A stretch of 34,657 nucleotides of DNA from Gammaproteobacteria bacterium. GTDB taxonomy: Bacteria > Pseudomonadota > Gammaproteobacteria > SG8-11. The notes under the pieces were generated by a model that was not told the DNA's origin, did no database searches, and worked only from the letters and a program-made list of their open reading frames with translations. The stretch spans positions 1 to 34,657 of the forward strand of contig JAUWSG010000010.1 of the NCBI GenBank assembly GCA_030610155.1, in the 5' to 3' direction. This document shows positions 7,871 through 17,019 of the stretch, piece by piece. A program made the position numbers and the translations under genes. Numbering within the stretch: the stretch's first letter is position 1; each line of letters begins with the position of its first letter.

Positions 7871-10800
7871 TTATCGCGCAATAACATGTGTGGTGACAGA
7901 GACTTTTTTACCATCTCGACGATAAACAATTGTTAACGGGTCGCCAGGGCTTAATGATCGTAGTACAGCAGAAAAATCTTTCAGGTCTGCAACGTCAGTA
8001 GTATTTAAACGAATGATGACGTCACCTGCCCGGAGCCCTGATTTCTCGGCAGGCGACCCTTTGGTAACATCAGTAATACGAACACCGTTTTCACTAAATG
8101 CAAAATCAGGTACCGTTCCCAGGCTAACACGCCGGCCTTGCGTTGTTTTTTGAGTGCCTGCCGCTTTTTTCTGATCCATACCGCTCATTGTCAAAGTGGA
8201 ATGCAGTGGCTCTGCCCGTGCAGCAAGATACTCCACCGCTTCTTTTAATACAGTCGCGACTTTAACCAGGCCCGCAGAATCAATTTTATCCGGTGTATCA
8301 GAAGGCCGATGAAAATCACTGTTCGCACCACTGAAGAACTGAACCGCCGGCACGCCGACATCCAGAAAACTCCTCTGGTCACTGGAACCAAATTCATTTT
8401 GTACACTTTGGATATCAACGCCGGTGACAAATCCGGCACCACGAAAAATATGTATCCATTCCCGTGCCGACCCCGTTCCAAAGACAGTCAATTTATTTTT
8501 GTTCAGACGGCCGACTGTATCCAGATTTAACATCCCCATCATTTTATTTATTGGATACCGACTGGCATTATTCACAAAATAAATTGATCCCCGTCGACCT
8601 GCTTCTTCAGCCGTGAAAGCAACAAACACTATCGTCCGATCAGGCGAACCTTTCGATGCGACGTTCCTGATGAGTTCCAGCATGACGGCAACACCACTGG
8701 CATTATCATCCGCACCATAATGGATTTTCCCTTCGTCGCCTTGATGTACATCCGGCCAACCACGCCCCAAATGATCATAATGCGCCGCCACGACCACACT
8801 TTGCTCACGCCATTGCGCCTTTTTTCCAGGTAAAATACCAATAACATTTTTCAGCTTTGTTTTACCTGCTGGTAATCCAGCATTTTCAGACCAGATTTGA
8901 AAATAACTATTACCATCTCCCCCTGGCTGCAAACCGGCTTTTTTAAATGCCCCGGCAATATAATTCGCCGCGTCATCCAGTGCCAACGTTCCCAGGCCGC
9001 GACCGGCCATTTTATCGCTTGCCAGGACTTCAATATCCTTGAGCATTCTTTTTTCAGAAAATACGGCGGGTAACTGTGCCAACGCAACCCGTGGCGCACG
9101 CTGCACTGCCATGGGCTCTGTTATTTTCCCGTCTGCTTGTACAACAGGAATCGACATCGGCGATTTCACAACCGGCCATTGTCCTTTGACAATATTTGTC
9201 GGTTCATCACCTTCAAAGCCAAGATAACTATAACGACCATAATGCGGTAATTTACGGCCCAGGCCCGGCATCGCTCTTTCGTTTTCGTTGCTTATCCAGC
9301 TTATAGCATGTTCCGGGTTCGCAGGATTTCGCGCTGTTAACACCAGTGAATGTTTTTCACGACTTAATTCGGCAGTTCCAATAGTCAAAGCATCATCCGA
9401 GAAATCAAGTTTATAGTCCTTCAAGGCCTCTTGTATTGTTTCCCGATAACGGTTTTCCCAACCCAACAACCAGACCGCGCGATCATCAGGCAAACTTTTC
9501 AGCTGGTCATCAAACTTGATTGCCACTTTGCCTTGCTGGCCTTTTTTCCAGTTATTGGCCAAATCTTCATAGGCCTTTTTAATCTTGCTGTTTGCCTTTG
9601 CTGGCAACACTATCAAAACTTTTTCAGCACCGAATGCTTTAGTAAAAGCGGGCGGTATCTCATTACGGTGCAGACGACGAAACACGTCAAACTCGGGATC
9701 TATATCCAGTTGTAACGGTCGGCCTTCAAGTTTAATGCGCAACTTGTGATGTTTTGATTTAACAAGCTCTACCGCCTGGAATGCCCTGTCTTTGCCTTCG
9801 ATAGATACTGAGAGCGGTAACCGCAAGGAATACGGTTTACCTTCCTGTATCTGTTCAATGTCCGCAGTGAGTACAAAACTGCCATTTTCCGGCCTGGCTT
9901 TGGCATTACTGATGCGCAATTCAGGTGCGCCGGTTCTACTCACCCATTGACTGAACATGTCCGCCAGCTCAGTGTCTGTTACCTGCTCGAATACATGCTG
10001 AACATCTTCAAAGGCGGCATATTTGAATTTATATTTCCGGTAAAATGTTTGTAGTGCTCGAATAAATTGCTCATCGCCTGTTTGCAGACGCAACATATGA
10101 AAAAGCATGAGTGTTTTTCCATATCCCACTGCTTCAGTTGTTGCACTATGACGGGAGCGAAATTCCGTTAGCGGAAAATCACGGTTCCCGTTTACGAAAT
10201 CAGTATATTTTTGCAAGGCATTTCTGCGATAGTTCACTGCCCGCCCACGTTGCTCCTTGATCAAATGGTCAGCCAGGTAACTGGTCAATCCTTCCGCCCA
10301 ATTGCCTTTTTCATAATCTACAAAAACACCATTCCCCCACCAGTTATGCAATATCTCATGCGGATAAGATGAGTGAAGAATAAACGGGAAGCGTATGACT
10401 TTTGGCCCCAGCAAGGTAAACGACGGCATGCCGTATCCGGTTTCCCAGAAATTCTCTACCAGGGCAAATTTTTTATAAGGATACGGGCCAAGCAACTTGC
10501 GATACATCTCAATGTATTGCGCGGTCGTCTCCAGATATTTTTGTGCTAACGAATCGTCTGCCTGACGCAGAAATACCATTGCCTCAACTGCGGCTGAAGC
10601 CTGGTTATATTCCCTGAATTGCGCGGCGATCAGATAAATTTCATCCTGTGGTTTGTCAATCGACCAGGTCTCCAGACGCACGTCATTGCGAGACATGTCA
10701 TTTATGCGCTGCCCCTGACTGACCGACGACCAGGTCTTCGGAAGTTCAACGCTGACATTAAACGTATGTAATGCTTCGCCAGAATGGGGATACCAGTAGC

Positions 10801-11263
10801 TGGCGCCCGAAAGAAATACACCATCTGGTGAAATAATTCCAGGCGACACCCCAAAGCTTCGAGCATATTCTGCACCTAACTGCTCAACAGGATGGTGTAT
10901 TTCACCACTGTAACGTAATGTTAACTTGCTTTTGTTTTTTGGCAGCGACAGTGAAAGCTGTTCTAACGGGACGTGCGACTGGCCTGAACCATCAACGGGC
11001 TGTAGATTTAACTTGATACTACTGTCATTAAGCTCAGGAGAAAGACCGGCATGCAAATATAGTTGCAATACACCTTTCTTAACCAACGTTTCCGGCAAAG
11101 TAAGTGTATCTTCAACCTTGATTGAATGTGTATCCGGCGACAATACAACCGTGATGTCGTGGTGAATAACATCATTCGCAACAGAAAACCCTGGAAACAA
11201 TAAAAAAACGAATAAACAGCAGCCCAACAAACTTCGTAAACAATTTACGCTAAGGGCTCTCAT
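7871..11263 (-). CDS. Secreted M1-M28-PDZ fusion metallopeptidase
   Basis: About 1130 residues that join two aminopeptidase families and a PDZ domain. A signal peptide (about 1-30, ending GFSVA) predicts export. The M1 (gluzincin) part spans about 30-530, with HEILH (His about 302 and 306) and the third ligand Glu about 324 in WAEGLTSYLAD, exactly 18 residues on. A linker region of about 530-725 has no motif I recognise. The M28 part (about 735-1010) keeps all five zinc ligands: AAHYDH, GADDNASG, TAEEAG, NLDTVG and SDFHRPSDT. A PDZ domain (about 1052-1130, GSPAEKSGLRAGDVI) ends it. The first in-frame ATG at 11263 was chosen over a TTG at 11269. It lies 10 bp after aspS. The role is presumably periplasmic peptide degradation. 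Confidence 0.92.
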   Translation of the reverse strand: MRALSVNCLRSLLGCCLFVFLLFPGFSVANDVIHHDITVVLSPDTHSIKVEDTLTLPETLVKKGVLQLYLHAGLSPELNDSSIKLNLQPVDGSGQSHVPLEQLSLSLPKNKSKLTLRYSGEIHHPVEQLGAEYARSFGVSPGIISPDGVFLSGASYWYPHSGEALHTFNVSVELPKTWSSVSQGQRINDMSRNDVRLETWSIDKPQDEIYLIAAQFREYNQASAAVEAMVFLRQADDSLAQKYLETTAQYIEMYRKLLGPYPYKKFALVENFWETGYGMPSFTLLGPKVIRFPFILHSSYPHEILHNWWGNGVFVDYEKGNWAEGLTSYLADHLIKEQRGRAVNYRRNALQKYTDFVNGNRDFPLTEFRSRHSATTEAVGYGKTLMLFHMLRLQTGDEQFIRALQTFYRKYKFKYAAFEDVQHVFEQVTDTELADMFSQWVSRTGAPELRISNAKARPENGSFVLTADIEQIQEGKPYSLRLPLSVSIEGKDRAFQAVELVKSKHHKLRIKLEGRPLQLDIDPEFDVFRRLHRNEIPPAFTKAFGAEKVLIVLPAKANSKIKKAYEDLANNWKKGQQGKVAIKFDDQLKSLPDDRAVWLLGWENRYRETIQEALKDYKLDFSDDALTIGTAELSREKHSLVLTARNPANPEHAISWISNENERAMPGLGRKLPHYGRYSYLGFEGDEPTNIVKGQWPVVKSPMSIPVVQADGKITEPMAVQRAPRVALAQLPAVFSEKRMLKDIEVLASDKMAGRGLGTLALDDAANYIAGAFKKAGLQPGGDGNSYFQIWSENAGLPAGKTKLKNVIGILPGKKAQWREQSVVVAAHYDHLGRGWPDVHQGDEGKIHYGADDNASGVAVMLELIRNVASKGSPDRTIVFVAFTAEEAGRRGSIYFVNNASRYPINKMMGMLNLDTVGRLNKNKLTVFGTGSAREWIHIFRGAGFVTGVDIQSVQNEFGSSDQRSFLDVGVPAVQFFSGANSDFHRPSDTPDKIDSAGLVKVATVLKEAVEYLAARAEPLHSTLTMSGMDQKKAAGTQKTTQGRRVSLGTVPDFAFSENGVRITDVTKGSPAEKSGLRAGDVIIRLNTTDVADLKDFSAVLRSLSPGDPLTIVYRRDGKKVSVTTHVIAR

Positions 11264-11273
11264 AAACAATCCG

Positions 11274-13058
11274 TTATTTTTCAGTTTCCTTCGGCTGTTT
11301 ACGTATTTTAATATTCAACTCACGTAATTGCGCATCCGACACCGTTGATGGCGCCTGGGTCAGCAGACAACTGGCAGTTTGTGTTTTTGGAAATGCCATT
11401 ACTTCACGAATTGATTGCGCACCGGTCATTAACATCACCATGCGGTCCAGACCAAATGCGATGCCACCATGTGGAGGACATCCAAATTTCAAGGCATCAA
11501 GTAAAAAGCCGAATTTTTCATTCGCTTCTTCATCACTAATACCTAACGCGTGAAACACTTTCTTCTGGACATCAGGCCGATAAATACGCATTGAACCACC
11601 ACCCAGTTCCGTACCATTTAACACAATATCGTAGGCACGGGACTGGCAGCGTCCTGGATCACTTTCCAGATATTCTATATCTTCTTCATTAGGCGAAGTA
11701 AACGGATGATGTAACGAGGTCCAGCGCTTGGCATTTTCATCATACTCGAACATGGGAAAATCAACGACCCACAGTGGCGCCCAGCCTTCTTTAAGAAGGC
11801 CTCTGTCGTGGCCTAATTTGACACGCAAGGCACCAAGCGCCTCATTAACAATTTTCGTTTTATCCGCGCCAAAGAAAATCAAGTCACCACTTTTCGCGCC
11901 GGTACGGTCAAGTATGGTCTGGACTGTATCATCAGGCAGGAACTTGAGTATTGGCGACTGCAAACCATCACGACCTGCAGCAAGATCATTCACTTTAATG
12001 TAAGCCAGACCCTTGGCGCCATAGATACTGACATACTTGGTGTAATCATCAATCTCTTTCCTGCTTAACTCGCAACCCTGTGGTACGCATAACGCGGCCA
12101 CTCTGCCATCAGGATCCTTTGCCGGACCTGCAAATACCTTGAATTCCACCCCTTCCATCACGTCATTTACATCAACAAGCTCAAGGGGAATTCGTAAATC
12201 AGGTTTATCACTTCCATATCGTCGCATTGCTTCTGCGTGGCTCATACGCGGGAAAGGGTCAGGTAACTCAATTTGAAGCACATTGGAAAACACGTCACGC
12301 AACATCTCTTCCATAAGAGCGATGATTTCATCCTCCATCATAAATGATGTCTCGATATCCAGCTGGGTAAATTCAGGCTGGCGATCGGCGCGTAAGTCTT
12401 CATCACGAAAACAACGCACGACCTGGTAATAACGATCCATACCGGAAACCATTAACAATTGTTTAAAAATTTGCGGTGATTGTGGTAACGCAAAAAAACT
12501 GCCGGCATGAGTTCGGCTGGGGACCAGGTAGTCACGTGCCCCCTCTGGCGTTGCCTTGGTCAACATGGGTGTTTCTATATCGAGAAAACCCTGATTATCC
12601 AGATATGAACGCAAATAACGAATAATTTCAGAACGCAATTTCATACGCTTGAACATCTCTTCACGTCGTAAATCAATATAACGATAACGTAACCGGTGTT
12701 CTTCAGAAATATCATCATCTTCGATCTGAAAAGGTGGCGTTTCAGATTTATTGAGTACAACTAATTTCTGGGCCAGGACTTCAATCTGACCTGTTGGCAA
12801 GTCCGGATTGACCGTTCCTTCAGGCCTGTTGCGCACTTTTCCAGTCACTTGTAAAACATACTCACTGCGCACATGCTCAGCTATCGAAAAAATCTCGGGG
12901 AGATCCGGATCAAAAACAATCTGTACGAGACCTTCACGATCACGTAAATCGATAAATATGACACCACCATGATCACGACGCCGGTGAACCCAGCCACAAA
13001 CTGTGATTTCCTGATCGATTTCAGACTCTCTGACAATGCCGCAATAGTGCGTGCGCAT
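11274..13058 (-). CDS. aspS: Aspartate--tRNA ligase
   Basis: A class II aminoacyl-tRNA synthetase charging tRNA-Asp with aspartate in the cytosol. The 594 residues match the bacterial type. An OB-fold anticodon domain (about 1-105, [20 protein letters not shown]) is followed by the catalytic core with motif 2 [18 protein letters not shown] (about 215-232), the bacterial GAD insertion (about 290-420), and motif 3 [15 protein letters not shown] near the end. Whether it discriminates tRNA-Asp from tRNA-Asn is not clear from the sequence. The start ATG at 13058 gives the conserved MRTHYCG. The 242-bp gap between it and the upstream fmdB gene shows no gene or strong structure. Confidence 0.98.
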   Translation of the reverse strand: MRTHYCGIVRESEIDQEITVCGWVHRRRDHGGVIFIDLRDREGLVQIVFDPDLPEIFSIAEHVRSEYVLQVTGKVRNRPEGTVNPDLPTGQIEVLAQKLVVLNKSETPPFQIEDDDISEEHRLRYRYIDLRREEMFKRMKLRSEIIRYLRSYLDNQGFLDIETPMLTKATPEGARDYLVPSRTHAGSFFALPQSPQIFKQLLMVSGMDRYYQVVRCFRDEDLRADRQPEFTQLDIETSFMMEDEIIALMEEMLRDVFSNVLQIELPDPFPRMSHAEAMRRYGSDKPDLRIPLELVDVNDVMEGVEFKVFAGPAKDPDGRVAALCVPQGCELSRKEIDDYTKYVSIYGAKGLAYIKVNDLAAGRDGLQSPILKFLPDDTVQTILDRTGAKSGDLIFFGADKTKIVNEALGALRVKLGHDRGLLKEGWAPLWVVDFPMFEYDENAKRWTSLHHPFTSPNEEDIEYLESDPGRCQSRAYDIVLNGTELGGGSMRIYRPDVQKKVFHALGISDEEANEKFGFLLDALKFGCPPHGGIAFGLDRMVMLMTGAQSIREVMAFPKTQTASCLLTQAPSTVSDAQLRELNIKIRKQPKETEK

Positions 13059-13300
13059 AAGATTTTTTCCTATAAAAATTAACGACTAAGCTGTTTTCTC
13101 AGCCAACTAGAAATGCGGGCTAGAGGCGGGAATGTTACGGATTGCGTCGCCTGCTTGCAACTATTGATTAAATGACACGGTGAGCGTCAGAATGATCGAT
13201 TCCAATCACTGAAGCGAGCCGTCATCACAGATGCCGGCACGGCCCAACACAGCTTCAGATTTTAATTTATAAATATATTGCAACCTATTGATAATAATAT

Positions 13301-13654
13301 TTATTTGTTATTTTTTTTAGTTGCTGGCGCCGGCTTGCTAGCCGTGGCTTTCCCTTCTTTCTTCTTGCTGGCAGCAGGCTCCGCTTTCACTTTATCCGCC
13401 TTGCCACTCTCCTGTGATGAACCTTTCTTGTCAGCTGTGCTGGAGTCCGATGAAGAAAGGTTCTTTTTACCACCCTCCTTGAAATCTGTTTCATACCAGC
13501 CCTGGCCTTTCAAGCGAAAAGCGACGGCTGAAATCAGCTTGCGTAATGCGGGTTTATTACACTCAGGACAAACAGATAGCTTGTCATCACTCATCTTTTG
13601 CAAGATTTCGAACTGATGTCCGCATTCATCACATTCGTATTCGTAAATTGGCAT
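13301..13654 (-). CDS. FmdB-family zinc ribbon protein
   Basis: The 117-residue protein starts MPIYEYECDECGHQFEILQK, the FmdB/CxxC_CxxC_SSSS signature. Two CxxC pairs (Cys8/Cys11 and SVCPEC near 32-37) should bind one zinc. After about residue 65 the chain becomes a low-complexity Lys/Ala/Ser/Pro tail, as is common in this family. Its molecular role is not established; the family name comes from a putative regulator of formamidase genes. Placement just upstream of aspS on the same strand is a recurring arrangement in gammaproteobacteria. The gene diverges from the YkgJ-like gene across 127 bp. Confidence 0.93.
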   Translation of the reverse strand: MPIYEYECDECGHQFEILQKMSDDKLSVCPECNKPALRKLISAVAFRLKGQGWYETDFKEGGKKNLSSSDSSTADKKGSSQESGKADKVKAEPAASKKKEGKATASKPAPATKKNNK

Positions 13655-13781
13655 ATCTCAAAACACCTCAAAAGTAACTTCTACCGTTGTTATAAGTTCA
13701 AAATGTATAATATCAAGACTTTAATAATATGTCACAATGCAGCAATAAAAACCCGGTTCAATCCATTACGCGCGAGGCAAC

Positions 13782-14234
13782 ATGACAAACAAACAGGCCT
13801 ATAAAACGACCTTTATCGCACAAGCTCCTGCAAAAAACAAAACAAAACTAAAAATTGAAATGACGCCGGAAACAAAATGCAGCTTTTGCCCTGGCGCAAT
13901 TTGTTGCAATTATTTTACCGAGCAAGTAGATACACCGCGTTCAAAACAGGATTTTGACCATCTTTTATGGCAGCTCGCGCATAAAAACACCCAGCTTTAT
14001 AAAGATGATGAGGGTTGGTTTCTGCTGGTCAACAACAAATGCACACATTTACATGATGATGGTCGATGTGGGATTTATGAAACCAGGCCACAGGTATGTC
14101 GCGATTATTCGAATGATTATTGTGAACTCGACCAACGCGCGGAGGAAGGCTTTGACCTGTTTTTCGAAGATTACAATGCCCTGCTGAAATATTGCAGAAA
14201 ACGCTACAAAAAATGGGACCAGCGTTATAAATAA
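13782..14234 (+). CDS. YkgJ-family cysteine cluster protein
   Basis: The 150-residue protein has a cysteine-rich pattern typical of the YkgJ/UPF0153 zinc- or iron-chelating family: KCSFCPGAICCNYF near residues 28-41, then NNKCTHLHDDGRCGIYETRPQVCRDYS and NDYC further on. The C-terminus is basic and ends KKWDQRYK. Members are thought to bind a metal cluster and their function is unknown. The first ATG at 13782 precedes about 25 residues rich in Lys and Thr, which could be an extension; an internal ATG at 13860 (MTPETKC) is a possible alternative start. It ends at a nested palindromic repeat and converges with the TusE-like gene. Confidence 0.88.
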   Translation: MTNKQAYKTTFIAQAPAKNKTKLKIEMTPETKCSFCPGAICCNYFTEQVDTPRSKQDFDHLLWQLAHKNTQLYKDDEGWFLLVNNKCTHLHDDGRCGIYETRPQVCRDYSNDYCELDQRAEEGFDLFFEDYNALLKYCRKRYKKWDQRYK

Positions 14235-14260
14235 AAATCTTTAAATGACAAAACCTGTTT

Positions 14261-14457
14261 TTACCACGGGGAACACGGGGAAAAACACTTAAAGACTAAA
14301 AACAGTGTTAGCCACGGAGGTCACGGAGAAAAAAGAGAGGATTATTTTTAAGTTCGCCTCCCTTTGGGAAAGCGCACTTAAAACAAAAAGACTTTCTCCG
14401 TGACCTCCGTGGCATAAATAGCTTTTAAGATCTTCCACCCCTGTTCCCCATGGTAAA
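14261..14457. repeat. Nested palindromic repeat, copy A
   Basis: Three concentric inverted repeats. The outer arms are ACCACGGGGAACACGGGG (from 14263) and a diverged complement at about 14437-14455. The middle arms are CCACGGAGGTCACGGAG (14312-14328) and its exact complement (14396-14412). The inner arms are TTTTAAGT and ACTTAAAA around a CCCTTTGGG centre (about 14347-14383). It fills the gap between two convergent genes, ykgJ-like and tusE-like, and would fold in both transcripts. Copies B (32404) and C (33631) share the same layout. Confidence 0.92.
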
Positions 14458-14464
14458 TTAGGTC

Positions 14465-14800
14465 TTAACTACACCCTTTCGGACGCGGTAAGCCTGCGAT
14501 TTTGTTCGCGCATTTGATCAAGCCGGTTGGAAACAGGGAATAGATATATTTTTGATCGCTGCGATCCTTGCCAAATTCTTTTTTCATTACTTTTGAAAAT
14601 GCGCGTGGCTCTGCGACAACACCATTTTCATGAAATAATTTGCGCGCCAGATTAATGATGTCCCAGTGCTCACCTGTCAGCTCTGCAATTTTTTCATTTT
14701 TGCAGATTTCGACCGCCAGATCTTCACTCCACTCATCGAGATTTTCCAGCCATCCTGCTTCGCTGAGCTGAATCACTTTACCATTTACTTCTGCTTGCAT
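14465..14800 (-). CDS. tusE: TusE/DsrC-family sulfur carrier protein
   Basis: The 111-residue protein matches TusE/DsrC: a central WSEDLAVEI / LTGEHWDIINLARKLF core and the C-terminal IAGLPRPKGCS arm. The penultimate Cys110 is the persulfide-carrying CysA used to hand sulfur to MnmA (2-thiouridine in tRNA) or, in DsrC, to sulfite reductase. DsrC proper has a second Cys 11 residues upstream; here that position is Asn99, while a Cys sits at 97. This favours a TusE or DsrC-like role rather than true DsrC. No tusBCD or dsr genes are nearby. The start ATG at 14800 has a GAGG site upstream. Confidence 0.9.
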   Translation of the reverse strand: MQAEVNGKVIQLSEAGWLENLDEWSEDLAVEICKNEKIAELTGEHWDIINLARKLFHENGVVAEPRAFSKVMKKEFGKDRSDQKYIYSLFPTGLIKCANKIAGLPRPKGCS

Positions 14801-15067
14801 TGTTCATGTACCTCATCAGTCTTGAATTGTTTCTACAGTTGACAAAATCCGCCTACTCAATAGTTGACTAATTTTATCGGATATTAACGATAAAATCTAT
14901 ATAAGTTTTCACTTATACACAAGAATAGCCCTGTTTTGGCAAACTGCCCACCTGCATCACTCAATCAAAATATAATCACTAAATATCATATAGTTACTAA
15001 ATACTGAGACTCACGATGGAACATTCTGCAGCAATCGTTTTCGCTGCAACCCGGGAATTCGCAGCAG

Positions 15068-15089
15068 TAAAAATAGATCAGGCCTGATC
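15068..15089 (-). terminator. Rho-independent-like terminator at the end of yrfG
   Basis: Read on the minus strand, the perfect 14-bp palindrome GATCAGGCCTGATC is followed directly by TATTTTTA. The stem overlaps the yrfG stop codon (15088-15090). The stem is short (5 bp with a GGCC loop), so termination may be weak. The remaining sequence up to the tusE start (to 14801) is AT-rich, with no other feature that I can support. Confidence 0.6.
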
Positions 15090-15759
15090 AGGTGTCAGTA
15101 GGATGATGAATGGGCATTAAATCGGAAAAATGGTTAATTGCTGCAAATTCTTTAACATTTCTTGATGATTGCCTGGAGTCCGGTTTATGTACCGCCAAAA
15201 GATGTTCAATACCGTATTGTTTTGCAGAACGTAGTACCGCCAGACTGTCATCCACTAATAATGTGGCCCCTTTTTCAAAAGGCTCACGCGCCTGCAACTT
15301 GTCCCAAAACTTCACGTTCTCTTTGGGTATACCAAAATCATGCGCACAAATAATTTCATCAAAGTGCTTACCCAGTTTGGTCCGTTTCATTTTTAATCGT
15401 AAACTTTTGCCATGGGCATTTGTAACCAATACCAGGCGCTTGTCTGCGGATTGGGCGGCAATTAAAAAATCAATCACATGAGGGTGGACCGCAATCAGAT
15501 GATCAACTTCCTGTTTTAATAATTCAATGTCCATCCCCAACTCACGGGTCCAGTGATCCACACAATACCAGTTCATCGTGCCTTCAATTTCACGGAACCT
15601 GGGAAAAAGTATCTGTTTCGCAGCCTCAAGGTCGAGCCCATGTTTTTCTGCATATCGGGTTGGCACGTGCGTCTGCCAGAAGTAATTATCAAAATTTAAA
15701 TCCAGCAAGGTACCATCCATGTCGAGCAGAATGGTTTCTATTTGTGTCCAGTTAATCAT
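15088..15759 (-). CDS. yrfG: GMP/IMP nucleotidase of the HAD superfamily (YrfG)
   Basis: A 223-residue HAD phosphatase. Motif I is LLDMDGTLLDL (nucleophile about Asp13, acid/base Asp15), motif II VLVTNAH, a lysine in the KENVKFWDKL region, and motif III TLLVDDSLAVL. The residues between motif I and the cap (NYFWQTHVPTRYAEKHG, NWYCVDHW) match the YrfG subgroup, which dephosphorylates GMP and IMP in E. coli. It starts 27 bp after the hemH stop codon on the same strand. Upstream of the ATG at 15759 is a pyrimidine run (CTTCTCCCTC) rather than a Shine-Dalgarno sequence, so translation may depend on coupling to hemH. Confidence 0.92.
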   Translation of the reverse strand: MINWTQIETILLDMDGTLLDLNFDNYFWQTHVPTRYAEKHGLDLEAAKQILFPRFREIEGTMNWYCVDHWTRELGMDIELLKQEVDHLIAVHPHVIDFLIAAQSADKRLVLVTNAHGKSLRLKMKRTKLGKHFDEIICAHDFGIPKENVKFWDKLQAREPFEKGATLLVDDSLAVLRSAKQYGIEHLLAVHKPDSRQSSRNVKEFAAINHFSDLMPIHHPTDT

Positions 15760-15786
15760 GAGGGAGAAGAATATAATCGAAAATAA

Positions 15787-16899
15787 TCACTTTTCTGCGC
15801 CCATTTGTGTCGCACGTTGAAGACTGCCATTGCGCTGTGCTTTTGCTTCAGCATCGTCCCAGACAGATCCCGTTTCTGGCCAGCCCTGACTATGACGTTT
15901 AATAAGGTTTACCAACATATCAATATGATCATCACGGTGATTGAGTGCAGGAATATAATGAAGACTATCTCCACCTGCACCTTCAAAGAATTCTTTATTC
16001 AACATGGCAATTTCTTCCAGCGTTTCCAGACAGTCTGCAGAAAACCCCGGACATACCACGTCGACGCTTTTTACGCCGGACTTCCCCCATTCTTCCAATG
16101 TGGGTTGTGTATAGGGTTTAAGCCACTCGGCCTTGCCAAACAGCGATTGAAAAGACACTAACCACTGCGAATCAGTTAGCTCCAACTGCTCTGCCACTAG
16201 TCGAGCCGTTTTCTGACACTGACAATGATAAGGATCTCCCGCCAACAAGAACTGTTTGGGCATACCATGAAAGGAGAACAATAATTTTTCTGGTTGCTGA
16301 CGCTCCGCCCAGGCCTCTTTAATGCTGTTCGCCAGACAATTGATATAGGCCTGTTCATCGTGATACTGGTTAACAAAACGCATTTCCGGCAGCCATCGCC
16401 ATTTTTGCAGAATACGTGTGACTTCATCAAACACCGAGGCCGTTGTCGTAGCGGAATATTGAGGATAAAGCGGTAACACCAGAATACGCCGTGCATTAAG
16501 CCCACGCAGTTTTTCCAGCGCGGATGCCAATGAAGGCTCACCATAACGCATCCCCAATTCAACATTTACCGGACCGGGAAATTCGCCTTTCAACCTGGCA
16601 CTCAAAGCATCCGTCTGCTTTCTCGAAATAGCCAATAATGGAGAGCCCTCTTCTGTCCAGACACGTTTATAAGCCTCTGCAGATTTAGCCGGGCGTGTTG
16701 TCAGGACCAAACCATTAAGAATCAGCCACCAGAGGGGGCGCGGTATTTCGACCACCCGGGGATCCCAGAGAAATTCCCCTAAATATCGACGTACGGCCGC
16801 CGCCGTCGGCGCATCAGGTGTACCCAGATTAACGACAAGTATTCCCACAGACTCATCCGCGCCATGGGTATAGTTTTCCTCACCAACAAATTTGGGCAT
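15787..16899 (-). CDS. hemH: Ferrochelatase
   Basis: Inserts ferrous iron into protoporphyrin IX, the last step of protoheme synthesis, at the inner face of the membrane. About 370 residues. Seen are VGILVVNLGTPDAP, RYLGEFLWDPRVVE, the PLYPQYSATTTASVFDEV block, the active-site His in LLFSFHGMPKQFL, and the conserved Glu in CPGFSADCLETLEEI. I chose the ATG at 16899 (MPKFVGEE) over the upstream ATG at 16920 because GGAG lies five bases before it. The C-terminal tail after the catalytic core (about 35 residues, GWPETGSVWDDAEAKAQ) is as in longer proteobacterial forms. It diverges from the SCO gene. Confidence 0.96.
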   Translation of the reverse strand: MPKFVGEENYTHGADESVGILVVNLGTPDAPTAAAVRRYLGEFLWDPRVVEIPRPLWWLILNGLVLTTRPAKSAEAYKRVWTEEGSPLLAISRKQTDALSARLKGEFPGPVNVELGMRYGEPSLASALEKLRGLNARRILVLPLYPQYSATTTASVFDEVTRILQKWRWLPEMRFVNQYHDEQAYINCLANSIKEAWAERQQPEKLLFSFHGMPKQFLLAGDPYHCQCQKTARLVAEQLELTDSQWLVSFQSLFGKAEWLKPYTQPTLEEWGKSGVKSVDVVCPGFSADCLETLEEIAMLNKEFFEGAGGDSLHYIPALNHRDDHIDMLVNLIKRHSQGWPETGSVWDDAEAKAQRNGSLQRATQMGAEK

Positions 16900-16928
16900 A
16901 ATAACTCCAGAATTGACCATGCTAAGCT

Positions 16929-16959
16929 GTTATACAACTACGAAGTTGGCTAGTATAAC
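16929..16959. promoter_or_regulatory. Nested inverted repeat in the hemH/SCO divergent region
   Basis: GTTATAC (16929-16935) and GTATAAC (16953-16959) are exact complements, with a second pair AACT (16936-16939) and AGTT (16944-16947) just inside. It sits between the divergent hemH and SCO starts, within about 30 bp of hemH and 61 bp of the SCO ATG. A binding site for a dimeric regulator is plausible. No known consensus is recognised. Confidence 0.4.
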
Positions 16960-17019
16960 GATAAATTGGTATTTTCACGAACAGCTCTATATCTCAAGCC
17001 GGGAAAATTAGTACACTGA

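Noticed and set aside
15016-15087. 23-codon frame starting MEHSAAIVFAATREF, abutting the yrfG stop codon
   Set aside because: Its end lies inside the palindrome and T-run that read as the yrfG terminator, the ribosome site is weak, and 23 codons open by chance is common. It could be a gene remnant, but nothing supports that.
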